DNA of 64,000 nucleotides, taken from positions 1 through 64,000 of the forward strand of contig NZ_UYZY01000004.1 of assembly GCF_900626075.1 (NCBI RefSeq), read 5' to 3'. How positions within the stretch are numbered: position 1 is the first letter of the stretch; each line of letters starts with the position of its first letter. The notes beneath the pieces were generated by a model. The model worked only from the letters and a program-made list of their open reading frames with translations, ran no database searches and was not told the origin of the DNA. Shown in pieces: positions 19,218 through 28,103 of this stretch. Source of the stretch: Clostridium transplantifaecale. Lineage in GTDB: Bacteria; Bacillota; Clostridia; Lachnospirales; Lachnospiraceae. The position numbers and the translations under genes were made by a program.

Positions 19218-20987
19218 CTAACGGAATTCTAATTCAATCCCATCCAGATACAGACTGATTTCCGGATCGCCCTCCGTAGTAGTGAGGCGCATCAGAAAAT
19301 AGCCGTCCTCTGTTACCAGATCGCTTTTGCTGTACATATTGACGGTGATTTTCCGGCTGTTCCCGTCATCCGTTTCCATGTTCCAGGGATAACGTCCTCC
19401 TTTGTTATAATAAATATAGATGGTGTTACCGTGCGACGATGGAACCTTCATCAGATAGGCGCCCTGGGTTTTATCACACTGCTGCATCCAGTCTTTGACA
19501 TTTTTGTCAACACTGTCCTTGCTTACATCGCTTCCCCTGATCCCGGCAGTATCAAGTATCTGCGTGCCGTCCATTGTAATATAGGGAATTCCGTCATCGG
19601 GGCGTCCGGGGTAATTCGTATCTTCTTTCTCCCATTCTTTTTTGTCCCATTCAGGGGTGATGTCCTCCATATTGTCCAGCAGTTCATCTGCAATTTTTTT
19701 ATCCAGCTCCTTTATCCCTGTAACATTGCCGTTCTGATCCCGGATAGCTTCGAGATACAGTGTGCTGTCGGTGCCGCGATCGTGGTAGCATAAATCAAAG
19801 GAATAGGAGTTCTTTTCATTTCCATGATCCTGGAATGATACGAAAAGCTTTACCCTCCGGCTATTATAGTAAACAGCGTCCTGCTCCGGATCATAGGTCA
19901 CGCCGTAGGAGGCATACTGCCTGAAATTTTCTATCAGACTGTCCGTGCGGCTCTTGTGGTTATAAGATGTCTGTTTCACATCTTCACCAGGTTTCGGTTT
20001 TTCTAATGTCAGTGCGGCGCTGGCCGGGTTTGTGACAAAGCCTGCGGTAAACAGCGCTGCCGCCAGGGTATAGGCTGCGGCAGCCATACGGGATGTCTTT
20101 TTAAAATTCAACACGTTCTTTATCCTCTTTTTCATATAGCGGATACTGCCGCCTCCAAAGGCAAGAGGACTTAAAAGTCCCGGCTTGCGGGCATACAGGC
20201 TGACGAGTGACGTGGAGTAAATCCGGCGGATATCGCTGTCCGCCGTGCGCAGGACGGCCTCGTCACATGACATTTCCATATCCTCTGACATAAGCCGGTA
20301 ACTGACCCATACGAGAGGATTAAACCAGTGAACGGTGAGCGCCAGAAAGGCAAGAAACTTAAATACGTAATCCCGCCGCCTTATATGCACCCGCTCATGC
20401 GCCAGGACACAGTCCAACTGCTTCGGATCCAGCTCTGAAGGGACATAGATTCTGGGGCGGATTAAGCCAAGCACAAAGGCGGTGGATACCTTATCCGTTT
20501 CAAAGATATCGTCATATATAAGAGTTGCATCGTAGATCCTGCGTTTCAGGCGGATATAGGCGGCTGCCGAATAAACCAGAATCACGGCAGCGCCAAAGAG
20601 CCAGACATATGCGGCTCCCGAAAGAACAGCCTGCACCGGTGAAATGGCTCTGTCTGCTTCAGGTGCATTGGGTACATCCCCGGATTCAGGCGCGGTATGT
20701 CCGAGCAGCCGGTTTACCGTAGCGTCAATGGCCGTATGTCCGCTGTTAATCTGTGGATTCCCCTCTGTGACCGCCGCCGGCTGTATCAATTCACGGTTGA
20801 CCGGCATGAAACTAGCCGAGCTCTCAAAACTGAAGGGACAGATGAGGCGCAGAAATACGACGGCCCACAGGGAATAAGAAAACAGTTTCGGTGCATTTTT
20901 CAGAAGAATCCGAACCAGCATGACGGCGATAGCAGCAATTCCGGCCGTAATACTCATGTTGAGTACGGTAATCAGAAGATGATTCAT
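19218..20987 (-). CDS. BlaR1/MecR1-like M56 metallopeptidase without a penicillin-binding domain
   Basis: 589-residue membrane sensor protease. Four hydrophobic segments surround the M56 zinc site HERVH (His197, Glu198, His201) in the N-terminal 330 residues. In classical BlaR1 the extracytoplasmic C-terminus is a penicillin-binding sensor; here residues about 340-589 show no SxxK/KTG signature and instead form an unrecognised secreted domain. It should respond to another signal by cleaving the BlaI-like repressor, whose gene overlaps it by 4 nt upstream. No beta-lactamase gene is nearby. Confidence 0.87.
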   Translation of the reverse strand: MNHLLITVLNMSITAGIAAIAVMLVRILLKNAPKLFSYSLWAVVFLRLICPFSFESSASFMPVNRELIQPAAVTEGNPQINSGHTAIDATVNRLLGHTAPESGDVPNAPEADRAISPVQAVLSGAAYVWLFGAAVILVYSAAAYIRLKRRIYDATLIYDDIFETDKVSTAFVLGLIRPRIYVPSELDPKQLDCVLAHERVHIRRRDYVFKFLAFLALTVHWFNPLVWVSYRLMSEDMEMSCDEAVLRTADSDIRRIYSTSLVSLYARKPGLLSPLAFGGGSIRYMKKRIKNVLNFKKTSRMAAAAYTLAAALFTAGFVTNPASAALTLEKPKPGEDVKQTSYNHKSRTDSLIENFRQYASYGVTYDPEQDAVYYNSRRVKLFVSFQDHGNEKNSYSFDLCYHDRGTDSTLYLEAIRDQNGNVTGIKELDKKIADELLDNMEDITPEWDKKEWEKEDTNYPGRPDDGIPYITMDGTQILDTAGIRGSDVSKDSVDKNVKDWMQQCDKTQGAYLMKVPSSHGNTIYIYYNKGGRYPWNMETDDGNSRKITVNMYSKSDLVTEDGYFLMRLTTTEGDPEISLYLDGIELEFR

Positions 20988-21343
20988 TCTTTCGCCTCCT
21001 CTATCATTTTTAAAAGAACGCCGGTCTCCTCATCGTTCAGGGATTTATCTTTCAGGAACGCCGCGATAAAAGAGGGAAGGGAGCCGCCAAATGCCTTGTC
21101 AAGCAGCATCTCGGCCTCGTATTTCTGCACCTGTTCCCTTTTCACAAGAGCTGTCACCGTGGCATTCTCATTTTTGATAAAACCGCGTTCGGAGAGTTTA
21201 CGGATCACCGTGTAGGTAGTCGGCCGTTTCCACCCCAGACGTTCCCCGCAGATAACGGAAAGCTCTCTGGAGTTAATAGGCTCCACCTCCCACACAATGT
21301 TCATAAACTTAAATTCTGCATCGTACAGTTTCAAATCCGTCAT
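20984..21343 (-). CDS. BlaI/MecI-family repressor
   Basis: 119-residue winged-helix repressor. IMNIVWEVEPINSRELSVIC, GWKRPTTYTVIRKLSERGFI and the C-terminal dimerisation helices fit the BlaI/MecI family. Proteolysis by the co-transcribed M56 sensor would inactivate it. Two inverted repeats of the form AGTTT-N8-AAACT lie in its promoter, so autorepression is expected. Confidence 0.93.
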   Translation of the reverse strand: MTDLKLYDAEFKFMNIVWEVEPINSRELSVICGERLGWKRPTTYTVIRKLSERGFIKNENATVTALVKREQVQKYEAEMLLDKAFGGSLPSFIAAFLKDKSLNDEETGVLLKMIEEAKE

Positions 21344-21357
21344 ATTCCGGCCTCCTC

Positions 21358-21404
21358 AGTTTATTACGACAAACTATTATAGGCTTAGTTTACTGCAATA
21401 AACT
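21358..21404 (-). promoter_or_regulatory. blaI-like promoter with two operators
   Basis: The -10 TATAAT (plus 21376-21381) lies between two dyads: 21358-21375 (AGTTTATTACGACAAACT) and 21387-21404 (AGTTTACTGCAATAAACT), centres 29 bp apart. Both share AGTTT-N8-AAACT. The upstream one covers the -35 position, the other the start site, as expected for a BlaI-type repressor. Confidence 0.75.
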
Positions 21405-21423
21405 GGATAAGTCAAGGGGGAAG

Positions 21424-21467
21424 TTTAGTTGAGATGCGGGGACGCTTCTGTAACGGTACTGGCGGGG
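21424..21467. repeat. Palindromic repeat, copy 3 (terminal tip only)
   Basis: TTTAGTTGAG, a 4-5 nt gap, then GGACGC-TCTGTAA match the outer tip of copy 2 read on its minus strand (12290 down to 12251) at identical spacing: 10 of 10 and 13 of 14 bases in the two blocks. The match then fades into the transporter reading frame. The repeat interior would point into the antiporter gene. Confidence 0.6.
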
Positions 21468-22835
21468 ATTCTGGCATTTGTTCTGGATAAACAGTCTTAT
21501 AAGCAAATTTATAAATCTGCGATTGAAAATGCAAAGAATCTGATTGATATTCTTTTTATCCTTATGATTTCCTTTGCCATGGCCGAAGTGTTTATGGCCA
21601 GCGGCGTTGGGGCATCCATTATTATTGTTGCGATGAAGGTCGGACTGACCGGCGTCACGGTTGCAAGCGCATCCCTGATCGTCACCTCCCTGCTTTCGAT
21701 TGCAACGGGAACTTCCTGGGGAACGTTTGCGGCCTGTGTGCCGGTATTCCTGTGGTTATCCCATATTGTAGGCGGTTCCCCTCTTCTGACGGTTGCCGCA
21801 ATCGCGGGAGGCTGCTGTTTTGGCGATAATATCGGCCTGATCTCGGATACAACTGTGCTTTCTTCCGGTGTGCATGAGGTTGAAGTAACCGACCGTGTGC
21901 GCCATCAGGGCGCATGGTCCATCTCCTGTCTGGTGGCCGGCGTTGTGGTATTCTTTATTGTTTCCCAGGCCATGGGGCTGGGCGGCGCGGTAGGTAACGC
22001 AAACGAAGCAATTGATGCAATCCCAAAGGAAGTATGGGAGACACTGATGGTGGAGCGTCCCTCCGCGGTTACTCTGCTGGAGCAGGTGCGCAGCGGAGTG
22101 CCTCTTTACCTGCTGCTTCCCCTTGTGGCCGTTATCGTTATGGCCGTTAAAGGCATCGGCACGGTCATCTGCCTCGGTTCCGGTATCGGCCTGGCCCTTG
22201 TATGCGGCCTGTTTGCCAATACGCTCACTCTGTCATCCTTTGCCGATCTCGTTTATACCGGTTTTTCAGACGCCGGTTCCTGGTCGGTCAGCATGACTTT
22301 ATGGACCGCGGCATTCGGCGGAATCATGGGAGGAATGAATGCATTTGATCCAATTATCAGGGGAGTTTTAAAAATTGCCCACAGCGTACGTCAGCTCATG
22401 ATGTGTAATGCCCTGCTTTCCTTACTCTGCAATGCGGTGCTGGGCGACTGTACGGGACAGATTGTAACGATGGGGCCGATTATTAAAAATATGACGGACA
22501 ATGCGGTCGAGGCAACGCCGGAACAGATGTACATACTGCGCCTGCGCAACTCCACCTACTCCGATGCCTTCGGAACAATAGGTTCACAGCTTATACCGTG
22601 GCACGGCTACATGATTTTCTTTACGGGCCTTGCGACTGCGGTTTATCCGCTCTATGCATTTACCCCAATGAAAATAATTTCCGCAAACTATCTGAGTATG
22701 ATATCCGTTGCATCCATGCTGATTCTAACCATTACCAGCCTGGACCGGTTCTTCCCGGGCTTTAAGATTCCGAGTGAACCGGATGTGCGTCTGAGAACGG
22801 CGGAAGAGATGGAGCAGCGTAAACAGGCGTTATAA
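21429..22835 (+). CDS. NhaC-family Na+/H+ antiporter, probably 5'-truncated
   Basis: 468 residues, about ten hydrophobic helices. GTSWGTFAACVPV, GGCCFGDNIGLISDTTVLSSG and the C-terminal FGTIGSQLIPWH region fit NhaC-type antiporters. The frame opens inside a repeat tip: a TAG lies directly before the TTG at 21429, and the first residues (RCGDASVT) come from repeat sequence. The first membrane helix of the family is missing and the second looks partial. A GGGGGA stretch 8 nt upstream might allow translation. It could be an inactive remnant or a shortened but expressed transporter. Confidence 0.7.
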   Translation: MRCGDASVTVLAGILAFVLDKQSYKQIYKSAIENAKNLIDILFILMISFAMAEVFMASGVGASIIIVAMKVGLTGVTVASASLIVTSLLSIATGTSWGTFAACVPVFLWLSHIVGGSPLLTVAAIAGGCCFGDNIGLISDTTVLSSGVHEVEVTDRVRHQGAWSISCLVAGVVVFFIVSQAMGLGGAVGNANEAIDAIPKEVWETLMVERPSAVTLLEQVRSGVPLYLLLPLVAVIVMAVKGIGTVICLGSGIGLALVCGLFANTLTLSSFADLVYTGFSDAGSWSVSMTLWTAAFGGIMGGMNAFDPIIRGVLKIAHSVRQLMMCNALLSLLCNAVLGDCTGQIVTMGPIIKNMTDNAVEATPEQMYILRLRNSTYSDAFGTIGSQLIPWHGYMIFFTGLATAVYPLYAFTPMKIISANYLSMISVASMLILTITSLDRFFPGFKIPSEPDVRLRTAEEMEQRKQAL

Positions 22836-22858
22836 GCAGATTTTCGCCGTCCAACCGT

Positions 22859-22913
22859 AAAACGCCGCCGGCCAGTGAAACAGCATAAGTTTCACTGGCC
22901 GGCGGCGTTTTTT
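22859..22913. terminator. Bidirectional intrinsic terminator
   Basis: A 23-bp perfect stem (22859-22881 with 22889-22911), loop AGCATAA, flanked by A-run and T-run, between convergent antiporter and flavodiiron genes. Confidence 0.93.
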
Positions 22914-22967
22914 AGATTTAACAATGGTTTAGGACAACGTGCTTTATGTAAAAGGATACTGTCCCGC

Positions 22968-24134
22968 TTAATTCAGGCTTTTTATTTTCTCACCGATTTC
23001 TTTTAACTGTTCCTCTGAAGGAATATACTGAATCTTCAGCGTATCAAGGCAGATGTCAAACCCGCATTTTTTGAGTTCTTCATCAATCTGTGCGTTAGCC
23101 TGTCCGCCCCAGCCGTAGGAGCCGAAGGAGAATGCCCTGCGGTTCTTTGGGGAGAGGCCTTTCATGTAGCAGAGGAAAGCAGCCACGGTCGGAAGCATAT
23201 TGTTGTTGAGGGTCGGTGAACCGACGGCCACATACTTGCAGTCCAGGAGATTTACGATGATGTCCGAGAGGTGGGACTGCTTTAAATCGCAAAGCTTCAC
23301 AGGAACACCCTGATCGGTAAATGCCTCGGCAATCGTCTGTGCCATAGTTTCCGTGGAATGCCACATGCTGTCGAAGACCACAAGTGCGCCGGTCTCCGGT
23401 TCGTGGGTACTCCATTTTTCATAGGCATTCAGAATATCGTCCACATGGCTTCTCCAGATGACGCCATGGCTCGGGGCGATCATTTCGGGAGCCAGTTCCT
23501 TGACGGTTTTCCAGGCCCCGGCGGCCTGTTTCCCGTAGCACATAATAATATTGGCATAGTATTTCTTTGCCTCCTGCATGGTCTCGCAGAAGTCGGAATC
23601 ATCGTCAAAGCGGGTGTTGGTGCAGTAATGCTGTCCGAATGCGTCGTTGGAGAAAAGCAGTTTTTCTTCCGGACACCAGGTGACCATATTGTCCGGCCAG
23701 TGGAGCATTGGGGTAGCAACAAAGGAGAGGGAGCGTTTTCCGAGGCTTAGGGTGCTGCCGCTCTTCACAGGCATGTAATTGAGCTGTCCGTAATGGGCAG
23801 TCAGTCCCTTCACTCCGCTGGGAGCGCTGGTGACGATTGTGGCGTTCGGGCAGGCCTTTGCCATGGCAGGAAGAGCGCCGGAATGATCCATCTCCACATG
23901 GTTTGAGATTATGTAATCAATTTTACAAGGGTCGATGATACTGCTGATCCGCTCCAGCAGTTCTTTGGAAAACGGCGCCTTTACCGCATCGATCAATGCA
24001 ACCTTCTCGTCAATTATCAAATAGGCATTGTAGGTTGCGCCCCGGTTCGTCGTGTATCCGTGAAAATTGCGCAGGTGCCAGTCCAGCGCCCCCACCCAGT
24101 ATATGCCTTCTTTAACCTGAATTGCGTTCATCAT
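22968..24134 (-). CDS. Flavodiiron protein (A-type flavoprotein, FprA-like)
   Basis: About 388 residues. The N-terminal metallo-beta-lactamase-fold di-iron domain has the HxExDH motif (HVEMDH, about residues 79-84), SAPSGVKGL and MLHWPDNM; a C-terminal flavodoxin domain starts near 250 (VVFDSMWHSTETMAQTIAEAF) for FMN. These enzymes reduce O2 to water, or NO to N2O, and protect anaerobes. The most upstream ATG (24140) abuts AAGGAGG with no spacing, so the ATG at 24134 or 24131 is the more likely start. It is a single gene with no rubredoxin beside it. Confidence 0.93.
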   Translation of the reverse strand: MMNAIQVKEGIYWVGALDWHLRNFHGYTTNRGATYNAYLIIDEKVALIDAVKAPFSKELLERISSIIDPCKIDYIISNHVEMDHSGALPAMAKACPNATIVTSAPSGVKGLTAHYGQLNYMPVKSGSTLSLGKRSLSFVATPMLHWPDNMVTWCPEEKLLFSNDAFGQHYCTNTRFDDDSDFCETMQEAKKYYANIIMCYGKQAAGAWKTVKELAPEMIAPSHGVIWRSHVDDILNAYEKWSTHEPETGALVVFDSMWHSTETMAQTIAEAFTDQGVPVKLCDLKQSHLSDIIVNLLDCKYVAVGSPTLNNNMLPTVAAFLCYMKGLSPKNRRAFSFGSYGWGGQANAQIDEELKKCGFDICLDTLKIQYIPSEEQLKEIGEKIKSLN

Positions 24135-24305
24135 TTGCATCCTCCTTGCTGACTTTAACCTGATAATTTTTTATAAGTTCCGTATTATTACGATTCAAAA
24201 GAAGTGTAGTATATTTGAGCCGGAAATGCAAGACTTATAACGTTAAAATTTTATCATGAAGAGAAAACAGGCTGCTGTTCACAGGGGGTATGCTGCGGAA
24301 CTTTT

Positions 24306-25202
24306 TTATGATTTATCACTCAAATATTCTTTCAAATAGGAGGCAAGCGACATAATCAGCGCCAGATTCGGGTGATTTTTTCTCGCCATCAGGGTGATGG
24401 TATAGGGAAAAAGGTTACGCTTAAACGGAATAATATCGAGATCCGGAAATTTTGGAAGAAAGACATCCGTAAAATATCCTTTGATCGTGATTCCGGCACA
24501 GCGGTCCCGGCTGCAGGTTTCATACATATACAGGGTGTCGCTGACCCGCAGGACTTCTTTAGGAAGGCAGTCATGCTCAGTGCAGAACTCCAGAAAGCTG
24601 TGGTAAGCCAAATCGTTGATGGAAAGCACGAACGATTCGTCACGCAAATCTTCCAGCTTTATGTATTCATTCTCAAAGGCAGGGTGCTCCTTCGGCAGCA
24701 GGAGAACGCGGTCCTGTGTCTTAAGTTCATTTTGATAATACTCTTTTCCGGGCGTATAGTCCGAGATAATCAGAATATCCAGCTCCTTATTATCTAAAAG
24801 TTCAATACTGTGCTTGTAGGTATATTCTTCAACGTCATAAGAGACATGGGGATAATCCTTGAAGAAATCCTTCCACATGGTTTTAGAAATGAAATACCGG
24901 CATCCGGCGCCCAGACCAATCTTCAGATAGCCGTAATTCTGGCGGATAAATTCATTCATATGCTTTTCCAGCACCTGCATCTCCCTGAGCGCCGCCTGAC
25001 AGGAGATATACAGTTCTCGTCCGAGGGTGGTGGGGGTGACGCCCTTGTGGTTTCTGTAAAAAAGCTGGGCATTCAGCTCCTGCTCCAGGGTAGCCAGCGC
25101 CCGGCTAAGGGCCTGTTGGGAGATGAAAAGAGATTCCGCCGCCTTAAAGAAACTGCCGCATTCATAAACTTTCACAAAGTATTCTAACTGTCTTATATTC
25201 AT
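24306..25202 (-). CDS. LysR-family transcriptional regulator
   Basis: 298 residues: N-terminal winged HTH (MNIRQLEYFVKVYECGSFFKAAESLFISQQALSRALATLEQEL) and a periplasmic-binding-like effector domain from about residue 90. Divergent from the catabolic cluster starting at 25476, which it most likely activates. MNIRQLEYF was chosen as the start, with AAAGGA 9 nt upstream. A palindrome TACAAC-N5-GTTGTA overlaps its own promoter. Confidence 0.92.
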   Translation of the reverse strand: MNIRQLEYFVKVYECGSFFKAAESLFISQQALSRALATLEQELNAQLFYRNHKGVTPTTLGRELYISCQAALREMQVLEKHMNEFIRQNYGYLKIGLGAGCRYFISKTMWKDFFKDYPHVSYDVEEYTYKHSIELLDNKELDILIISDYTPGKEYYQNELKTQDRVLLLPKEHPAFENEYIKLEDLRDESFVLSINDLAYHSFLEFCTEHDCLPKEVLRVSDTLYMYETCSRDRCAGITIKGYFTDVFLPKFPDLDIIPFKRNLFPYTITLMARKNHPNLALIMSLASYLKEYLSDKS

Positions 25203-25259
25203 GACGCCATTCCTTTCTGTCAAACGGTTGCTTTGTCATCCCGCGATTTCTCTATATTA

Positions 25260-25276
25260 TACAACAGAAAGTTGTA
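25260..25276. promoter_or_regulatory. LysR-type operator overlapping the regulator promoter
   Basis: TACAACAGAAAGTTGTA is a perfect 6-bp dyad with a 5-nt spacer, close to the T-N11-A LysR box. The minus-strand -10 TATAAT lies at plus 25257-25262, so binding here would repress the regulator and could activate the divergent cluster. Confidence 0.6.
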
Positions 25277-25475
25277 ACTGTGTAAAGAAAATACTGTTTT
25301 TCATGCAAATATGTTTCTGCTAAAATGAAGTCAAGTAAAGAAACTGTAAATAAAGATAAAAATATATAATAAACAATTAAAACCCGGGTTAGATATAAAA
25401 AAGAAAGAAAAAACGATAAGAAACAGTAATAACATAACAGTGACAGCGAAACAATTACAATGACAGGAGGAAGAG

Positions 25476-26624
25476 ATGAAGATAACGGACATTACCTATG
25501 ACTGCGTCAACGTACCTTTTCCCGTGGAATTCCATCCAACATGGTATCCGGGAAAAACGGAGAGCGGTCAGGTGATTTTTGTGGTTCGTGTTCACACGGA
25601 TGAGGGGATTACCGGATATGCCTGCATGGAGGCGCCCCACGGCATTCTGAAACTGGTATGCGGTACGATGGATTATGCCAAAGAAATGGTAGTCGGTGAC
25701 TCGCCGTTCGATATTGAAAAAATCATGTTCAAGCTCCGCAACGTAGCCAGGGTGGCCACCAGGCCGTGGGTGATTGAAAACGCCTGCTGGGATATCATCG
25801 GAAAGGCTGCAGGACTGCCGGTTTATAAGCTCTTTGGAGCCTGCAGGGACAGAGTGCCGGTCTATGCGGCATGGGGAGAGATCCGTTCCAATGAACAGAG
25901 GAAAGAAGATGCAAAACGCCTTGTGGAGGAAGGATTTAAAGCCGTCAAGGTCCGTTTCACCCATAAGACCGTCAGAGAGGATATTGCGATTGTAGAAGCG
26001 GTTCGGGAGGCGGTCGGAGACAAACTGGAAATTATGGTGGATGCCAACCAGGGAACTGCCTGTGAGCGCAACAATAACGGTTATCCCTATCTATGGAGTT
26101 ACGAGAGGGCAAGGGATACGGCAAGAGAGATGGAGAAACTCGGCTGTGCCTGGCTGGAAGAACCGCTCTGGCGATACAACTTTGACGGCCTCGCCAGACT
26201 GAATGAAGAAGTGGACATTCCGATTGCGGGAGGAGAAATCAATATAGGAATTCCGGACTTCAAAATAATGTTGGACAAGGGATGCTATGAGATACTGCAG
26301 CCCAACTGTACCATGAGCACGGGAATCAGTTATATCAGAAAGATTGCTGCGATTGCCGATTCCTACGGAAAAACGGTGAATCCGCATGCATACATACCAG
26401 GAACCGGTGTTTTACAGAGTATGCATCTGGTTGCCTCGATTCCCAACTTCACATGGCTTGAGTATCCGTATGATCCGCCGACCTTGACGCCGGGGGCATT
26501 CCAGGGAATCCTGAAAGAAAATTATTTCGTGGAGGAGGACGGCTGCATTCCGCTTCCGCAGAAGCCGGGATTTGGAATAGAAGTTGATGAGGAGCTTGTA
26601 AAAAAATACAGTATTTTAAAATAA
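25476..26624 (+). CDS. Mandelate racemase/muconate lactonizing enzyme family protein
   Basis: 382-residue enolase-superfamily enzyme; such proteins abstract a proton alpha to a carboxylate using Mg2+. Metal ligands Asp189 (VDANQG), Glu228 or Glu229 (LEEP) and Glu254 (GGE) are visible, as are the KxR acid/base motif (Lys158, Arg160) and His304 (NPHAYIPG). The substrate cannot be told from sequence; dehydration or racemisation are both possible. First gene of a cluster behind GGAGG, downstream of the divergent LysR gene. Confidence 0.88.
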   Translation: MKITDITYDCVNVPFPVEFHPTWYPGKTESGQVIFVVRVHTDEGITGYACMEAPHGILKLVCGTMDYAKEMVVGDSPFDIEKIMFKLRNVARVATRPWVIENACWDIIGKAAGLPVYKLFGACRDRVPVYAAWGEIRSNEQRKEDAKRLVEEGFKAVKVRFTHKTVREDIAIVEAVREAVGDKLEIMVDANQGTACERNNNGYPYLWSYERARDTAREMEKLGCAWLEEPLWRYNFDGLARLNEEVDIPIAGGEINIGIPDFKIMLDKGCYEILQPNCTMSTGISYIRKIAAIADSYGKTVNPHAYIPGTGVLQSMHLVASIPNFTWLEYPYDPPTLTPGAFQGILKENYFVEEDGCIPLPQKPGFGIEVDEELVKKYSILK

Positions 26625-26685
26625 AATATTTTTTTGGGTACGGAGTGAACAGTAACGTTTGTCGAGAAAGAACAGGAGGAAGGGT

Positions 26686-28062
26686 ATGAATATTTTACAG
26701 CTTATCGTTGTCGTTATGATCTTGTATCTTGGGGGAATGCTGGCAGTTGGATTTTATGGTAAAAAATATGCCAATTCATTTGAGGATTATCTGACAGCGG
26801 CCAAACAGGGGACATTTCTGATGGTCTGCGGTTCCTATATTGGTTCCCATATCGGAAACGGTATCGTGGTGGGAGGTGCGGAGTATGGCGCCATATACGG
26901 AATCGGAGGTATCTGGTACGGCGTAGGTTCCGCCCTGGGATACGTTCTTTTTGCCTTTGTTCTGTCAAAAAGACTTTACCGCACGGAACAGCTTACGATG
27001 TCGGATATCCTGAATAAGCGTTATGGGGCCAGGATTACCGGTACCATCTTTGCAGTAGTCAATGCGCTGGCAGCTATGAGTATCATGGCAGGCCAGATTA
27101 TTGCAGGAAGAAACCTGTTTTCCTATTTTGGCATGAACGCAACCTTGGGCGCCGCTGCGGTTTGCCTTATCGTTTTTATCTATTCCACTATGTCTGGCCA
27201 GTGGGGAGTCCTTATGACGGATATGATTCAGGTAGGCGTGATTTTCTTATGTACCTTAATTGCATTTGGCTGCATGCTGTCACAGGGCGGATTGGGACTG
27301 ATGAAAGAAGTCCTTCCAAGCTCTTTCTATGAGCTGATTCCTTTTGAAATCGACACCTGGGTTATGATGTTGTTCCCGTCCATGCTGTACGGCCTGATTT
27401 CCAGTGCGTCTTTCCAGCGAAATATGTCCTGTAAAGATGAAAAAACGGCATTCCATTCCGCATTCTGGGGCGCGATGATCCTGCTTCCTTATGTAGTGCT
27501 TCCGGTTATGATTGGTATGTACGGCATCGCATTATATCCTGACGCAGCGCCGGGAACGATTCTGTTCCACGTGCTGATTGAGGCATTCCCGCCGCTCGTG
27601 GCTGCCCTCATGATTGCAGCGCTGATGGCGGCTGTAATGTCGACGGTAGACTCGCAGCTTATTTACGTAACAGGCTCCTTCACAAATGACATTTACAAGG
27701 CATATTTTGATAAAAATGCAAGCGAGAAGAAGTTAAATCAGATTGCCCACATCGCTACATTCTTAATCGGCCTTATCGTGCTTTATCTGGCTCTCGGGGC
27801 AAAAACAATTATATCCATGCTGTCTGCGGCCTACACCTTTATGTGCGCCGGGACGCTGGTCATGTTTATCGGAGGAATCTTCTGGAAGAAGGCAACCAAG
27901 GCAGGCGCAATCGCCAGCTCGATAACAGGCATGCTCTTTGTAGTCCTGTACAAATACTGCGGCGTGCAACTTCCCGTATCATCCATTTTCCCGATTCTGC
28001 CGTCCCTGATTGCCTATGTGGCAGTGAGCCTTATGACGCAGCCGAAGGAAGCTTCTAATTAA
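26686..28062 (+). CDS. Sodium:solute symporter (SSS family)
   Basis: 458 residues, about 12-13 membrane helices. SFEDYLTAAKQGTFLMVCGSYIGSHIGNG at the N-terminus and the ALMAAVMSTVDSQLIYVTGSFTNDIY sodium-binding helix fit the SSS family (PanF/PutP-like). It probably brings in the substrate of the cluster. The ATG at 26686 follows AGGAGGAAGGGT; the in-frame extension to 26659 has no ribosome site. The 61-nt gap after the enolase-family gene contains the 12-mer GTGAACAGTAAC. Confidence 0.93.
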   Translation: MNILQLIVVVMILYLGGMLAVGFYGKKYANSFEDYLTAAKQGTFLMVCGSYIGSHIGNGIVVGGAEYGAIYGIGGIWYGVGSALGYVLFAFVLSKRLYRTEQLTMSDILNKRYGARITGTIFAVVNALAAMSIMAGQIIAGRNLFSYFGMNATLGAAAVCLIVFIYSTMSGQWGVLMTDMIQVGVIFLCTLIAFGCMLSQGGLGLMKEVLPSSFYELIPFEIDTWVMMLFPSMLYGLISSASFQRNMSCKDEKTAFHSAFWGAMILLPYVVLPVMIGMYGIALYPDAAPGTILFHVLIEAFPPLVAALMIAALMAAVMSTVDSQLIYVTGSFTNDIYKAYFDKNASEKKLNQIAHIATFLIGLIVLYLALGAKTIISMLSAAYTFMCAGTLVMFIGGIFWKKATKAGAIASSITGMLFVVLYKYCGVQLPVSSIFPILPSLIAYVAVSLMTQPKEASN

Positions 28063-28103
28063 CGCCTGCAATTTAACGTCTGCAATAATTGAGCGGAGGA
28101 AAA

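Noticed and set aside
21429-21467. Normal start of the antiporter
   Set aside because: A TTG preceded by a stop, repeat-derived first codons and a missing first helix argue for truncation, although expression remains possible.
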